Assembly: GCA_003117195.1 (NCBI GenBank)
Contig: BDSI01000120.1
Location: 279,766 to 343,765 of the forward strand
Length of the DNA: 64,000 nt
Reading direction: 5' to 3'
DNA from: Eudorina sp. 2006-703-Eu-15
Lineage: Eukaryota > Chlorophyta > Chlorophyceae > Chlamydomonadales > Volvocaceae
How positions within the stretch are numbered: position 1 is the first letter of the stretch; each line of letters begins with the position of its first letter. The translations under genes and the position numbers were made by a program. The notes below the pieces were generated by a model that saw only the letters and a program-made list of their open reading frames with translations, was not told the origin of the DNA and did no database searches. Positions 47,947 to 59,183 of the stretch are shown here, one piece after another.

Positions 47947-48188
47947 TTTATTGCATCTGTTTACGCTCTATCGTTGCGCGAACCGAACCTGGCGAAGGGC
48001 CTTGATTTCCTCCATGTCCCTCGGTTACGGTACCTTACGGGAACCAATATGCTAGAACCCAAACAAATTTATTGCATCTGTTTACGCTCTATCGTTGCGC
48101 GAACCGAACCTGGCGAAGGGCCTTGATTTCCTCCATGTCCCTCGGTTACGGTACCTTACGGGAACCAATATGCTAGAACCCAAACAAA
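47947..48188 (+). repeat. 121-bp tandem duplication inside repeat B
   Basis: TTTATTGCATCTGTTTACGC to CTAGAACCCAAACAAA appears twice with a period of 121 bp and almost no differences. Copy A has only one unit (around 40070-40190), so the duplication is specific to copy B and recent. Confidence 0.9.
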
Positions 48189-48716
48189 TGCCAGAAGCGC
48201 ACCCAACTCTTTCAGTCAAAAGGAATGCATTCGTTTTATCGTGGTGACGCCCAAAGCCGTCGCTGCCCCTCCATTTCCTCAACGTCCCTCGCTCAGTCAT
48301 CCATGTGCTCCGACGCAAATGAACGCGAACGCGCGCCGCAACTTGTCGTTCCAATGCAAAGCCACATTCTGTATCCTTGCGCACACGGAACTTGGCGAAC
48401 GCGCCCCCTTTCCTTGATGTCCCTCGCAACCGCGTACCGCTTGTACAGTGTACAGGGGCCCACATACGGGTCCCACATAAGGCCTAACTGTCCCCTGGGC
48501 TATAACCCTCTTTTCCGTTAGACGGAAAAACCGGGTATTTGATACGTGATGTCTTTCGTCTAGCTTGAAGGGACGAGGATATATGCAATTGAGTTATGCG
48601 CATGTATGATACTGAAGTGGTGGTAATAGATCCATCATATTGGTAACCCGTTTCATCCTTCTGAGTAAAATTCGGTATTGTTCACGATGCTTTGCTACGG
48701 ATGCTAAAATTCAATC

Positions 48717-51700
48717 ATGGCATCGCGCGCGATACTATTACTTGTATCCTTATTCAGCATAGCAGTCGCATCTGGGAATGAGTATCCCTATCTGATCGTC
48801 GAAAGACCAGCCTTCGATAAGAGGGCACCTGTTCACTGGAAAACGCTTTGGAGGAAGGAGCTTCATGGCATAATCCCGCCTGCAGCTGCAAAGTTGCAGC
48901 CATTATTCGATTACGAATTTGCTACTCCAGAAGTCGCTCTTCGAGCAAGCCTCGGCTATGTAGGACTCCCTTCGCGGCTGCGCAAGTTCTTGGAAAAATT
49001 ACTTGCAGGTGTAGAGCCCCTTAAAATCGGAGTAATCGGCGGCAGGTACGTTAACGCTGATCTGAAACATGTTGTCTGATAATTGATTTGAATGGTTAGA
49101 TTAGTTTGGTGGCATGGGTGTGTCTGTCAGCCTCACTGGGTCTGTCGCCATCGCGACTCTGCAGCATAAGCGCCGGTGCAACGGCATCGAAAATAGGAGT
49201 CACGGATTGGTTCAGCATCGTGTCCACTTACTTGGTGAGTTAGTTATCGCAGTAAATGAATTGAACAAGCCAATAAGGCAGCGTCGTAGGGTGAATGAAC
49301 ACTCCCCTCCCGTCAGCGTTTGAGGCCCATCATAGCAACCTGTGCGAACTTTAGCTTGCGCGCCGCATCACGGAGTTATGTAGATAGCACGTACATTGTC
49401 CCCCGTCACTACTGGTCCCTATGTTGTGTGCGCATGCGCGGGACGGAGTGCTATGCTGCTTATTGGCATTCTAGTTGCCCACATACAAACGGCTACACAC
49501 ATTCGACTCCATACTTATTGCTGCATACAGGTGGAGTATCCACCAGAATTGTAGGGGGCAGACGGGATCACCTACAGACCCTATGGGCCATGGCACATCG
49601 CACCCTACAATACACCCTATCAAAAAAGCCCAGTGGAGCCATCCTGTACACGCCCCTACTACAGCTGATGTATGTTATCCGTGGTTGGTGCTTCTGCAGG
49701 CAAATGTGACGACATCGCCAGTGATACGTCGCAATGGTTGTGTACATGCAACTTCCTCAGCATACATGGTTTTCTGCTTAGAGAACTATGTCGATCCGGA
49801 TGTAAATTTGCTTTTCGTCGAGTAAGTGTGTTTTAGGGCGAGGGCCCGAGCGGCAAGCGGCATTCGGGGGCTGAGCGTAGTACAGATTACAGTCCGTCAT
49901 CGTGTCTGATACAAATGTGCACCTCACGCGTTGCTGTATCTAACTCCAATGAGTCTTGCGCAACGATTACTATCCATGGCCTGACTTTGACTTTCACTTC
50001 GGGCGATGCACATGTATGCACTGTTAATATGTATGCAGGTACAGCTTCAACGATGGCTTCGAGGACAAGATCAGAGACAACAGCCTTGTCATGATGAAGG
50101 AGCAGCTTGCACGGCGTTTACTGAAGCTCCCCAGCAAGCCGGCTGTGGTGTTCGTTCAGGTCCCGCATGTGTGGAAGGACCACGTGAACCCGTACTTCAT
50201 AACCATGTGAGAACTCGAGCCTCCGTACAAAGGAAGTCAGCGAGTCATCATGATATGTCCCCATTTGTTCGTGATCGTGCATTCACAGTTTGTTGCGTGT
50301 GTGTGCTTGCCTACTTGTGAATGCACGGTAACGATAAGAGTTTACCTCTTGTATTACATATTGCTGAAATGCGACGATGACACCCTAACCCTGTGCTGCC
50401 TGCTGACTTTGCCACTGATCGGTCGATGGATCCACTGGCGGCATTGGCGAACACATGTGCACATCCAAAATATAACATTGCCTACATGATGGCCTTGCAT
50501 GGATGGGGACCATGGGGTGGCCACATCATAACACCTCCGGACGATTAGGGAGGATCTTGAAGGTGCGTGACAGATTGATGAATAGTGATTTGAAAGGGTA
50601 CTGGACCGGCTGGCTGGCAGGCTGGCCGGCTGGCCAGTTCTTGCATGCACTTTTTCGTTGCGTTAGTGCAGAGATCCGTTGTTGTGCTGCACCTTGATGC
50701 CATGGGGGTTGTCCGTCGATTCCAGATGTGTTCAATTGCGAACCCTTTTTAACTACATGTTTTACTTGCAAGGCTCAATAGGTTTGGGACATGTGTCTTC
50801 GTTGCTCGCTCGCAGGCGCCATCACAACATACTACGATATTCCTACTGCCTCGACCCGTGCTTCATTGTTCCGGTTGAACGTGCACAATCCGACGGATGG
50901 CTTCCACTGGAACCAGGTGTACTTAGAGCACCATCCTATCGACGCGGGGCATAAGTTGATGGCAGATTCGGTGATCCACCTGATTCAAGAGGTGGCTATC
51001 GGGCTTTTCACTGTCCCGTTGTCTGAGAAGGAGAATGCTTGGCAAGAGCTACCATTCCCTCCGCCTATTCATGCAGGTGAGTATACATCTATGTACTACG
51101 ATTGACTAAATGTCATAGTTATGCAAGGAATTACAGGTGCCTACCAAGCCTACCAGCGGGGCAACCCTACCGAAGGGGCGAGGAAGTTAGGACCATACCT
51201 GAGATCCATAAGATGGGTGACATGGACCCAGTAATACTCAACTACAGCAGGGGAACCCCAGCTCGGCAAATTCATTCAAATGCCCACAAATATCGCTGGC
51301 AGCCCGCCCCGCTACATGCCGCGCAATATTTCCTTTTTCTGTTTATCCTTTATTTGCTGCCTCACGGTCGCCTGGTTGGGTTCCTATTGTATGAATTTCC
51401 GTGCCTGGCCCACTTCTTTGCAGACAATTACGAGCCGACGGTGCCAACGTGCCTTTCTGGAGACATGCTCACACCGATGTTCATTTCGTCGCAGGGGTTC
51501 AATTGGGTAAATGAGGGCACGGAACAAAAGCCGAAATGGGGTTACGTTGGTACCATTCCTGGCAACGAAATAACCATGCGGCTGGCGACCCCGAACGATG
51601 AGGCAAAGGCGGCTTTTGTGGCAGCAAAGCGGAATACGGGGAACCACACCTTCACCGTGATAGTACAGTACTTGACATCTTACGTGTTGATGGGAAAGGC

Positions 51701-52031
51701 TTTCACTGACTGCGTCGGTGGTTGTCGATGTGGATTTAAGATCGACGGCCACAGGAATGTTTCGAGGTCTGTTACATCACTGATTCCTCTATCGGTTCAA
51801 TGGGCTGACATGAGTAAGCCTTGTGACATACGCTTCACGATCATGAACGAGACCAACAGCGGCGCTCACAAATTCAAGGTGAGGTAACCTGTTGACGCCT
51901 ATCTTCCAATTCTTCACAAGCCAATTTCTTCACTTCCTTGCTATCTTTCCACGCAGGTTAATGGCTTTGTGATTCTTGCTACAGCGGACAGTTTACCAAC
52001 CAGGTTTGGATTACACAATTTCCATCCATAA
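48717..52031 (+). CDS. Secreted SGNH/GDSL-family hydrolase, seven exons, 530 aa
   Basis: Exons: 48717-49045, 49531-49821, 50039-50206, 50549-50562, 50816-51076, 51424-51878, 51957-52031; frames join throughout (1593 nt). The ATG at 48717 starts a clear signal peptide (ASRAILLLVSLFSIAVASG). Motifs: LKIGVIGG (block I; the next residue depends on the exon-2 acceptor), NGCVHATSSAYMVFCLENYV, DVNLLFVEYSFNDG (block III Asn-Asp), DIPTASTRASLF and HHPIDAGH (block V Asp/His). A C-terminal beta-type domain follows, with KPKWGYVGTIPGNEI, SYVLMGKAF and a Cys-rich segment (DCVGGCRCGF). The fold suggests an esterase or acylhydrolase acting on extracellular or secretory-pathway glycans or wall material; substrate unknown. 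Its paralogue is at 18628-20522 (minus). With acceptor 49531 the block I residue is Arg; using GGAG at 49536 instead keeps frame and gives Ser. Confidence 0.8.
50549..50562 (+). other. 14-nt microexon of the SGNH hydrolase gene
   Basis: GGAGGATCTTGAAG is preceded by ATTAG and followed by GTGCGT. The exon before leaves two bases (AT) and the exon after needs one (G + GC). Only a 3n+2 exon joins them, and this one reads Met-Glu-Asp-Leu-Glu-Gly into AITTYYDIP. In the paralogue an 86-bp exon occupies the same place. Confidence 0.7.
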
Positions 52032-53289
52032 CAGAACGGCAGGTCTGCGTGCTTTCCTGCAAAGCAGTTGTGTACTAACGAGATCTGAGCAAACTGGGCA
52101 GTGCTCACCGCTTACATAAGCATGGTAACGGACTCTGCGGTCGCTCCGAATACAATATCATGTGCTACTTTTGTTACAATTTGATAAATCGGAGCTGATC
52201 GGAGAGGACCTAGTGAGTTCTGGCTCGCTGGGGTGAGTGTTATGGGGCAGTGGCACGTACATGCAGGAGAGGGGACTGCTTGGCTGTCTCGTGGGGTCTT
52301 GTTGAGCTCGTTATGTTTGGGTTCGCTAGAGAGAGACGAGCGATGTGTGCCATGTGGATGTGGCATGTGGAAGGTTTGGGCATGAAATATGGTCTGAAGT
52401 AGTTCCACTAAGTAGGGCAGTAGTCCTAGGGTCGAGTCTTGAGAGCGGTGATGGTTCCTGCCCAGTATCTCCCACAGATTGTTGCAGCCATACAGCAGGC
52501 ATACCTTAAGTTCCGATGCTCCGACACCCTAGCAACAGGCGTGGTGCTACTTGTTTATGGACATGAACATCTTTCCATGTATGCTGGACCACTTGAGTCG
52601 TCACTGCACCGACGCGAATTGGTGCTTAGGCTCCCGTCCTTTAACCCTTTCTCAACAAATTAAGGCTCAATCCCAAATTGATTAGAGCTCAAAAATGTGC
52701 TTCTTGTCGTGTATGGGAGAGGAATGTAATACATGGTTACAGCTTGACTGGTTGCGAGTTAAATCATGGTCGTACGGTCAGTGACCTCCATTACCGCTTG
52801 GGTACGGAGACGGGGTGGGTGCCTATTAGCAGATCATTATGCCTGAGTGTACGACTATCTGCCAGGATGATGCTGTGTACTGCGCAGACGGACCTGTCAG
52901 TACTGACATAGGGACTTGCGAAACTACTCTTTCAGTTGCGTCTGAGCGACTTGGCTGACGACCGTACGGCTCCGCGGTGCCCTATAACTGCTAACCTATG
53001 ACGTACAATTTCGGCAACCACTGCAACTTCAATGATGACGATCCCGGGTTTCTGGAAAATAAAAAAGGAGCTAGTTCATTTCAGTGTTCAATCAGAACAC
53101 CCACCATCACTCTTTGTAGACCAGTGTGTGAGCTCCACGGTCTTTCCATCTCGCATGGGGATTGAGGTACAACAGTTGATGGGGGGGAGGCGGGTCTGAG
53201 CTCCGTTCCCAGTCAACAGTCTTGAGTACTGGTCGTCACTCGGACTAGCTTTCTGGGAACACCAGTCGTCCGTTCTTGATGGTCAACCA
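52032..53289. other. Intergenic region, nothing recognised
   Basis: 3' flank of the SGNH gene and about 1.2 kb of unstructured sequence. No frame with a family signature. Confidence 0.45.
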
Positions 53290-53880
53290 GGGTGGCTATC
53301 TTACTCTTTGGAGTATTTAAACCCTAGAGATATACACGGCTTAGAAGCGCTGAAAGTATCTGTCTATGGAGATATATTCCCGGCTGGAATCGGCTCCAAG
53401 TATCTTCAAAAAACCTACTTCGGAACAATCTACACAACCTTTGTTCCAGGCCTCACCCGGTGGAATTTGACCCTGAGCGGAAGATTCGGACTGACTATCG
53501 GACCGCCCGAGTATCTGTCAATGTGGAGAAGTCATTCTCCCCAAAGGGAATCAAAGTATCTTATTCGTACTTTCATCAAGGAGGAAACGTATCAAACAAT
53601 TCCCTCAATTTGGGGCCGAATATTTATTTTTGGGTCAACTCGATGAGTTTACAGGGTTTTCCTTCAAAGAGCTCATCGAATGGCATGGCTTCAAGCCGAC
53701 GGGGCGGACCCTGCAGAGGCTGCTGCATAGCCGCTTTGAATGCTTGGTGGATTTGCTTAGGCACATTGGCGGAAGATAGCGGCGAAGCGGATGGTAGACC
53801 AAGTCAAAGCGTTCGGCTGACGTTCGGCTCAGGGCGATACAGAAGGAACGCATAGTATAAGGCGTTGTGATGAAATGCGT
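53290..53880 (+). other. Degenerate coding-like fragment with internal duplication
   Basis: Two related blocks starting AGTATCTGTC (53355 and 53513) and ending AAGTATCTT lie about 158 bp apart. A frame at about 53573-53791 reads QFGAEYLFLGQLDEFTG and LIEWHGFKPTGRTLQRLL. I do not recognise the family. Given the surrounding retrotransposon debris, it is probably part of a decayed mobile element. Confidence 0.35.
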
Positions 53881-54584
53881 ATGTTAATGAGCTGGTCCGG
53901 ACCTGCGAATTGCTGGTATGGACTAATCGGGGCGGTAACATGCGTCCTTGGGCCCAACGTTCTTCACTGATCGGAAGATTTAGGAAATGGATGGGTAGAC
54001 GGACAACGTAACAGGGTCAGGGTTGGACAATTGGATTGAATATTTCCAATACATCCATCCTTTGATACAATGGAATGGTTGGACAGATCTGGAATGGCTG
54101 GGACGACAAACATTCCAGCCGTCTAGTCGGGCTCTCATAGCGAATGAGCAGCCATGTGAACTAACCAGAACACACCTACATCTTCCGATTTGCCAAAGAC
54201 CCACTAAACCAAACGCGTAACCGACGGAAAGGCAACATTAGGCATGATCGCATTCGACTAACCGCGGGGAGTTTTACATGCAACGGGTTCGGGAAACACA
54301 CCAAGCTGAGTTGAACACCCGAGCCAACACGCAGATAATTGCTAGCAGGATTTGTTTTATTATGACTGAAATGCTTGCGACCGTGGTTTGTTCGTGACGC
54401 TGGATTTCCGCAACTTAATCTTCCACCACTTACTCTCGTTATCGCTTCGGCGCCTATCGCTCCTTCGCTCCCTGTCACAATCGACTTGGCGACTTCGGGC
54501 ATCATCACCTTAGGCAGCAGCGGCTCTGCGTCTTCATATACGGTTTCCGTGACCCTGGGGCCGGCCGTCAGCGGTCCCTTAATA
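53881..54584. other. Non-coding region, nothing recognised
   Basis: AT-richer sequence between the degenerate fragment and the truncated Helentron-like copy. No gene or structured repeat was seen. Confidence 0.4.
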
Positions 54585-54894
54585 TTTTTGTGCGGAGCCC
54601 CAGCGCGAAGCACGTTCGGGGCCCCGCCCCCTAGGATTGCCCCTGTCCGTGTGCCGTGTGCCGTGGATAACGGCCAAACGTTAATTACTCGCTAAACTCA
54701 TTAGCAAGGTTTGTCATATTAATTGTCCTCTATTGCAAGGTATCTTTGGTTAAGCTGACAAAAACTGTATGTGCAAAAACGGTCAAAGTAAAGCTCCGCT
54801 CTCTCAATGGACCCCGGTCAGCGTCAAACCAACGCCTCTCGCGCTGAGATTTGTTTCAACAGGTACAGCATGTTGAATATTTGGATTAGGAGGT
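54585..54894 (+). mobile_element. Helentron-like element, copy 6, 3'-truncated and diverged
   Basis: Starts TTTTTGTGCGGAGCCCCAGC and follows the family through GCCCCCTAGGATTGCCCCTG, TTGTCATATTAATTGTCCTC and CAACGCCTCTCGCGCT to TTTGGATTAGGA. There it breaks off into a G-rich minisatellite. Mutations in the terminal GC block suggest an older, inactive copy. Confidence 0.75.
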
Positions 54895-55080
54895 CGGGGT
54901 GATAGGGGCCTTAGGGGTGGTAGGGGCGGTAGGGCGGTAGGGATGATAGGGGCGGGAGGGATGGTAGGGGCGGTAGGGATGATAGGGGCGGGAGGGGTGG
55001 TAGGGGTCGTAGGGGCGATAGGGGCGGTTGGGGTGATAGGGGCGGTTGGGGTGGCATTGGGGATATGGGCGGTGGGCTCC
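54895..55080 (+). repeat. G-rich minisatellite (GGTAGGGGCGGTAGGGATGA type)
   Basis: Imperfect tandem units mixing GGTAGGGGC, GGTAGGGAT, GATAGGGGC and GGTTGGGGT. G-runs every 7-9 bases on the + strand could form G-quadruplexes. It lies exactly between the truncated Helentron-like copy and the Gypsy pol fragment. Confidence 0.85.
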
Positions 55081-55109
55081 ATCGTGGAGTAGGACCAGCA
55101 CCAGTACCG

Positions 55110-58100
55110 CGTAAAGATATCACCTCAAATGAGAACGGTTTGGTCAAGTCCGGATACCGTAGCAAGACATCATCTGCTAAGGCTTTCTTCACTGCCTCAA
55201 AGGCTTCACGCGCCAAGGGAGTCCACTCGGGCAACATGTTTGTCTTACCGCAAAGCATGTCCGTTAGGGTTGCTGACAACGCAGCATATGACCGAATATA
55301 TTTACGGGAATAATTCGTCAACCCCAGGAACTGACGTAGTTCCGTAACCGAGTTGGGCAAAGGCCACTCGCGAACAACGCGGACCTTCTTCGGATCAGGA
55401 CTAACGCCCGCCGTATAAATAACATGCCCAAGATACTCTAACACGGTATGAGCCCAGTGGCATTATGAGGCTTTGGCGTGGAAACGTTCCCGCCTGAGCA
55501 CTTCAAATACCTGTTCCAGGTGTCGTATATGCTCCTCACGACTTCGTGAGTGAATCAGGATATCATCCACTACGAAAGTACACCACTACGAAACGACCAA
55601 TAAACGGCTCCATAGTACGATTCATTACTCCTGGAACGTGGCCGGGGCATTGGTCTGACCGAACGATAACACTACGTACACTACTACGTACTCACAGTGA
55701 CCGAGGGGTGTACGGAACGCTGTTTGCGGAATATCTTCATTACGGATACGAATTTGGTTATACCCCTGTTGTAGGTCGATGGATGAGTACACTGTACTGC
55801 CACCGAGACTATCAGATCATCGATCTGCGGTAAAGGATACCGGTTCATTACCGTTTGAGCGTTCAGCCCGCGGTAGTCTATAACCATTCGTAGGGAGCCG
55901 TCCTACTTACCAACGAAGAAAATAGGCGCCGCCCACGGCGAACTACTCGGCCGTATCATCCCTTTACGTAGCAACTCGTCAACTTGCCGTTTAACCTCTT
56001 CCAACTCATTCGGAGTTAGGCGATACAAAGGTCTAGCCACCGGCTGAGCACCTTCTATCAGCTGATTGGTATGAGACACCAACCGTTCAGGTGGCGGCTC
56101 TGTGATTTCCGCAAAGATATCCTGATGTTGCTCCAACAAGGCAGCGATTTCTGGGTCCGTCACTTTTACTTTAGCGGCCGCAATGGTCGGTACCTCCGAA
56201 CCATTTGACTACTCAAGGGTCTCTGCTGCACGCACTACGGCGCCAGAACTAAGCCGCGGACGGACTAACAACATGTGCGCTCCCTTTCGCACCATGTTTT
56301 TCGCTTGCTTCGATTGACTCGTAAACACTCTGCCCCGGCTTGCATGGCCGCGATAACGTGATGAGTCTGGCGCTGATCTTCGGAAGGATTCACCTTGCGT
56401 TACATATAGGCGCGAAGGAATTCCTCCGTTCCTTTGCGAAATACCACTACCCGGGTATCAAAGTCCATCACCATTCGACCTCGCTCTAATCAGGTCAGCA
56501 GAGGTCGGCAACCCCTTCATCACTGAGGCAGGTACCACCAACCGTACCGGTCCCACTTTCACCATGATCATCGTTTGACCAACGATGGGAGACGTTCCAT
56601 CATCTGCCAACCATACATACGTGTAGGTCGTTGGTAGGATGTGAAGATGAAGCAGCCGTACAAGCGCCTCAGAAACGAAGCTATGTGTAGCTCCCGAATC
56701 CAGCATAGCCATAAATGTAGACCCAGCTATCTTCACAGGTAGGTGAGATACAGCGTTACCTTACGCTGAACAAGACGGGTTTACTTCCTCGCCATCCGGA
56801 CCATCATACCATACCTCCATCGCTTCCGAGGCAGAAGCGCGTGACTGCCTTTGACATCTGGTACGTGAAACAAGCATGTACCTACTGGATACCGGCGTAC
56901 CATCATTCCATGCAACAGTGAAGGATCAGTCCCACTGGGAACCAAAATGCAAGCTGCAGTTGACCGTGGAGCCAGCGGCTTACATTCACAGTAATGCGCT
57001 ACGCAGGTATGTCAGCTGCATTTAGGGTCATCCAGACCGTGTGTCCGGCTACATTGATCTCGAGGAATGGACGAGCCGAGCAAGAGAAAGCATTACACAC
57101 GGCAGGCAAGCCGCAGTCTGATGCACACGCATCTAGTGTGAATCCTCGGCCCACAATATTCGCAATACTTGCAACTTCGCTTTCCGTAACCGCACGACCC
57201 ATAGCCTGCCAATACGTAGCCCAATGTAGATCCGCAACCGGGCGCCGAACAGACCTCGGAAGGGCAACTCCCTAAGTGGTCGCACCACTGGCACCGCCCG
57301 CCCTGTCCTCGTTCCAACGAGGACAATTATCATAGTTATGGTCGGGGCCAAGCAGACCCAGCAACCATTGAGCGACATAGCAAGCTCGATCTGAGCTTTT
57401 GGGAAGAACCCGCCTCCTTGTTTGAGAGCGCAAGCTGCATCCTCTGGATGACCAAGTGGCCCCACGGGTCACCCGATGTCGGAATTGAGTCGCGGTTTTT
57501 TGCTCCCCGCCCTTGTCTTACATAATAATGACCATTCGCAAGAGAAACGGGTCGATTCTGAGATGTCGGTCATCCGGGGTTGCGGTTGCGCGGTGCTCAT
57601 GGGCGGGCTTGCGATCGCAACCAAGCGGCCCCTAATGGGTCACCCGAAGACGAAGACTCCACTCCGCTCGCCTCCGCGCCTCCTGTGAGCGGGGATTCCA
57701 CAGTAGGGCATCGAAGGAAGTTACCTCGTGCCCGATTATCTAGGCGGCTCTACATGCGGAAGGTACTACAACTCCTGTGATATCCGCGACAACCCCAATG
57801 TGTGAAATACAATATCGATTCATCCCCAAAATTGTATGTGCCCTCACCTGGCAGGAGTCCATGCCGAACGAGTAATCGCGGAATATCTTCTGGCAGCCAG
57901 CCCCCAGTTAGCATGCTGGACAGGACATTGTCCCGGTCTGACGCATTGTTACATGTCCGGCAGACCTCTCCCAACAGGGACACCTACGCAAATCGTACGA
58001 GACCAATAAGTTGGTGGGTCCCCTCGTTGGTATGACGGCGGTAGGGAAACCCTGTTACCCCCTTCGTCATCTGAGAGCTCTCCGAAGCACAGCTCCAGCT

Positions 58101-58200
58101 CTTGAAGACTGCGGGCCAGCTGCCTCTCGGTCATCTGCACACCAGGCGGATTGCTCTCAATCCGCTCTCCATCTCCACTGACCCTTTCGTCCCCCAGCAC
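55110..58200 (-). pseudogene. Decayed Ty3/Gypsy-type LTR retrotransposon (gag, protease, RT, RNase H start)
   Basis: In 5' to 3' order on the minus strand: a possible gag start (TERQLARSLQELELCFGEL, about 58130); a CCHC zinc knuckle split by a frameshift (CWVC and PDHNYDNCP, about 57320-57370); a retroviral-type aspartic protease with LDSGATHSFVS (about 56690); and reverse transcriptase with RKGMIRPSSSPWAAPI (about 55940), [20 protein letters not shown] (about 55880), a VDD active-site box (about 55565) and LGLTNYSRKYIRSYA (about 55310). The order gag-PR-RT is that of Metaviridae-type retrotransposons. Many stops and frameshifts separate the pieces, integrase is missing, and no flanking LTRs were recognised. 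The element is cut off at the G-rich minisatellite near 55110. Confidence 0.8.
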
Positions 58201-58404
58201 GCATGCCCACCAAGATGTCGCACAAGTACCGCGAGGGTTTGCAAGGCAGCAATTCCTATGCAGGTTATTATTCGGTACCCTGTGCTTTCCTCGCCTACTA
58301 AACAGATTTCAGCGCGGCAAGATTTCTCCGAGATTTTTGGCATCGTGTAACTGCTGTGACTCTGTAATAGAACCGATGAAAATCGCCAAATTGCGCAGGG
58401 ATTA

Positions 58405-58530
58405 GCAGGTCGAAAACAGATAGGTCTAGCAGGCCTAGCAGCAGTTCTTAGCAGGCCGGCAGGGTCTTGCGCTAGCAGGATGTCTAGCACCCCTTAGCAG
58501 GCCCCTATCAGTCGTAGCAGGCAGCTGATA
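58405..58530 (+). repeat. Short TAGCAGG-type repeats
   Basis: TAGCAGG or close variants recur about eight times with irregular spacing, including TAGCAGGCC and CTAGCAGGAT. The following bases (58530-58565) contain partial inverted matches such as GGCCTGATAGGCC. Confidence 0.7.
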
Positions 58531-58789
58531 CCCTATCCGGTCCACCTGCTAGGGGCCTGATAGGCCTATCGGATACGACCCGGCTCGCATAGGGTCTTGG
58601 CCAAACAAGCGCCCAGGAGTATTGCACAGGGGACTCGCAGCTACTTGATGTGAGTTCGCGAGGACCAAACACAATCCCGAGCTGTATGCCGGCCGCCACA
58701 GCTGTCGCGGATATGACCAAAAGTGTCCCCGACGACGTGGTACCGGAACAGGAAATAAAGGCTTTCCTCCTGACCGAGGTATTGGCCAT

Positions 58790-59140
58790 ACCATTCCCCT
58801 GCTGCCCAATGCGGAACCGCCTGCTAAGCGGATGTATCGCTTGTCACCAAAAGAAATGGAGGAAGTACGAAAACAGTTGACTGGACTTTTGGCAAAGCGT
58901 TTCGTTGAGCCTTCAACTTCGCCGCTCGGAGCGCCCATCCTCTTTGTCCAGAAGCCCAACGGCGAACTCCGTCTGTGCCTTGACTTCCGAGCGCTGAACA
59001 AGCTTACAGATAAGCGGCGGTATCCGATGCCCAACATCACCGAAGTTTTCGATACGCTACAAGGAGCACGTATATTTTCGTCGCAAGGAGCTCACTTTGC
59101 AACTTGCTATGAAATGCAATGCGCTTTCCTGCTCAGCTCA
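58790..59140 (+). pseudogene. Second Ty3/Gypsy reverse transcriptase fragment, plus strand
   Basis: Reads MYRLSPKEMEEVRKQL, FVEPSTSPLGAPILFVQKPN and LCLDFRALNKLTDKRRYPMP followed by ITEVFDTLQGA. This is the N-terminal part of a Gypsy RT, in the opposite orientation to the element at 55110-58200 and differing in sequence (DFRALN versus DYRGLN), so it comes from another element. It ends before the active-site box, shortly before an inverted repeat. Confidence 0.8.
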
Positions 59141-59183
59141 ACCTCAGTTCCGTTGACGTTCTTTTGAAGTTATGACGGATATT

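Larger units (their letters stand above)
44301..48538 (+). repeat. 3.1-kb repeat, copy B, interrupted by a Helentron-like insertion
   Basis: Same orientation and ends as copy A. After removing Helentron-like copy 5 (about 1.02 kb) and a 121-bp tandem duplication, its length is about 3.1 kb, equal to copy A. Differences from copy A are scattered single bases and short indels, so the copies are young. Its left end joins a relic of what looks like the right terminus of the same family. Confidence 0.85.

Noticed and set aside
49131..49234. Alternative second exon of the SGNH gene supplying GG-Ser-Leu-Thr-Gly-Ser
   Set aside because: It gives an attractive block I, but the following residues do not fit the family and no exon joins its phase to the next confirmed exon. 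Kept only as a minor alternative.
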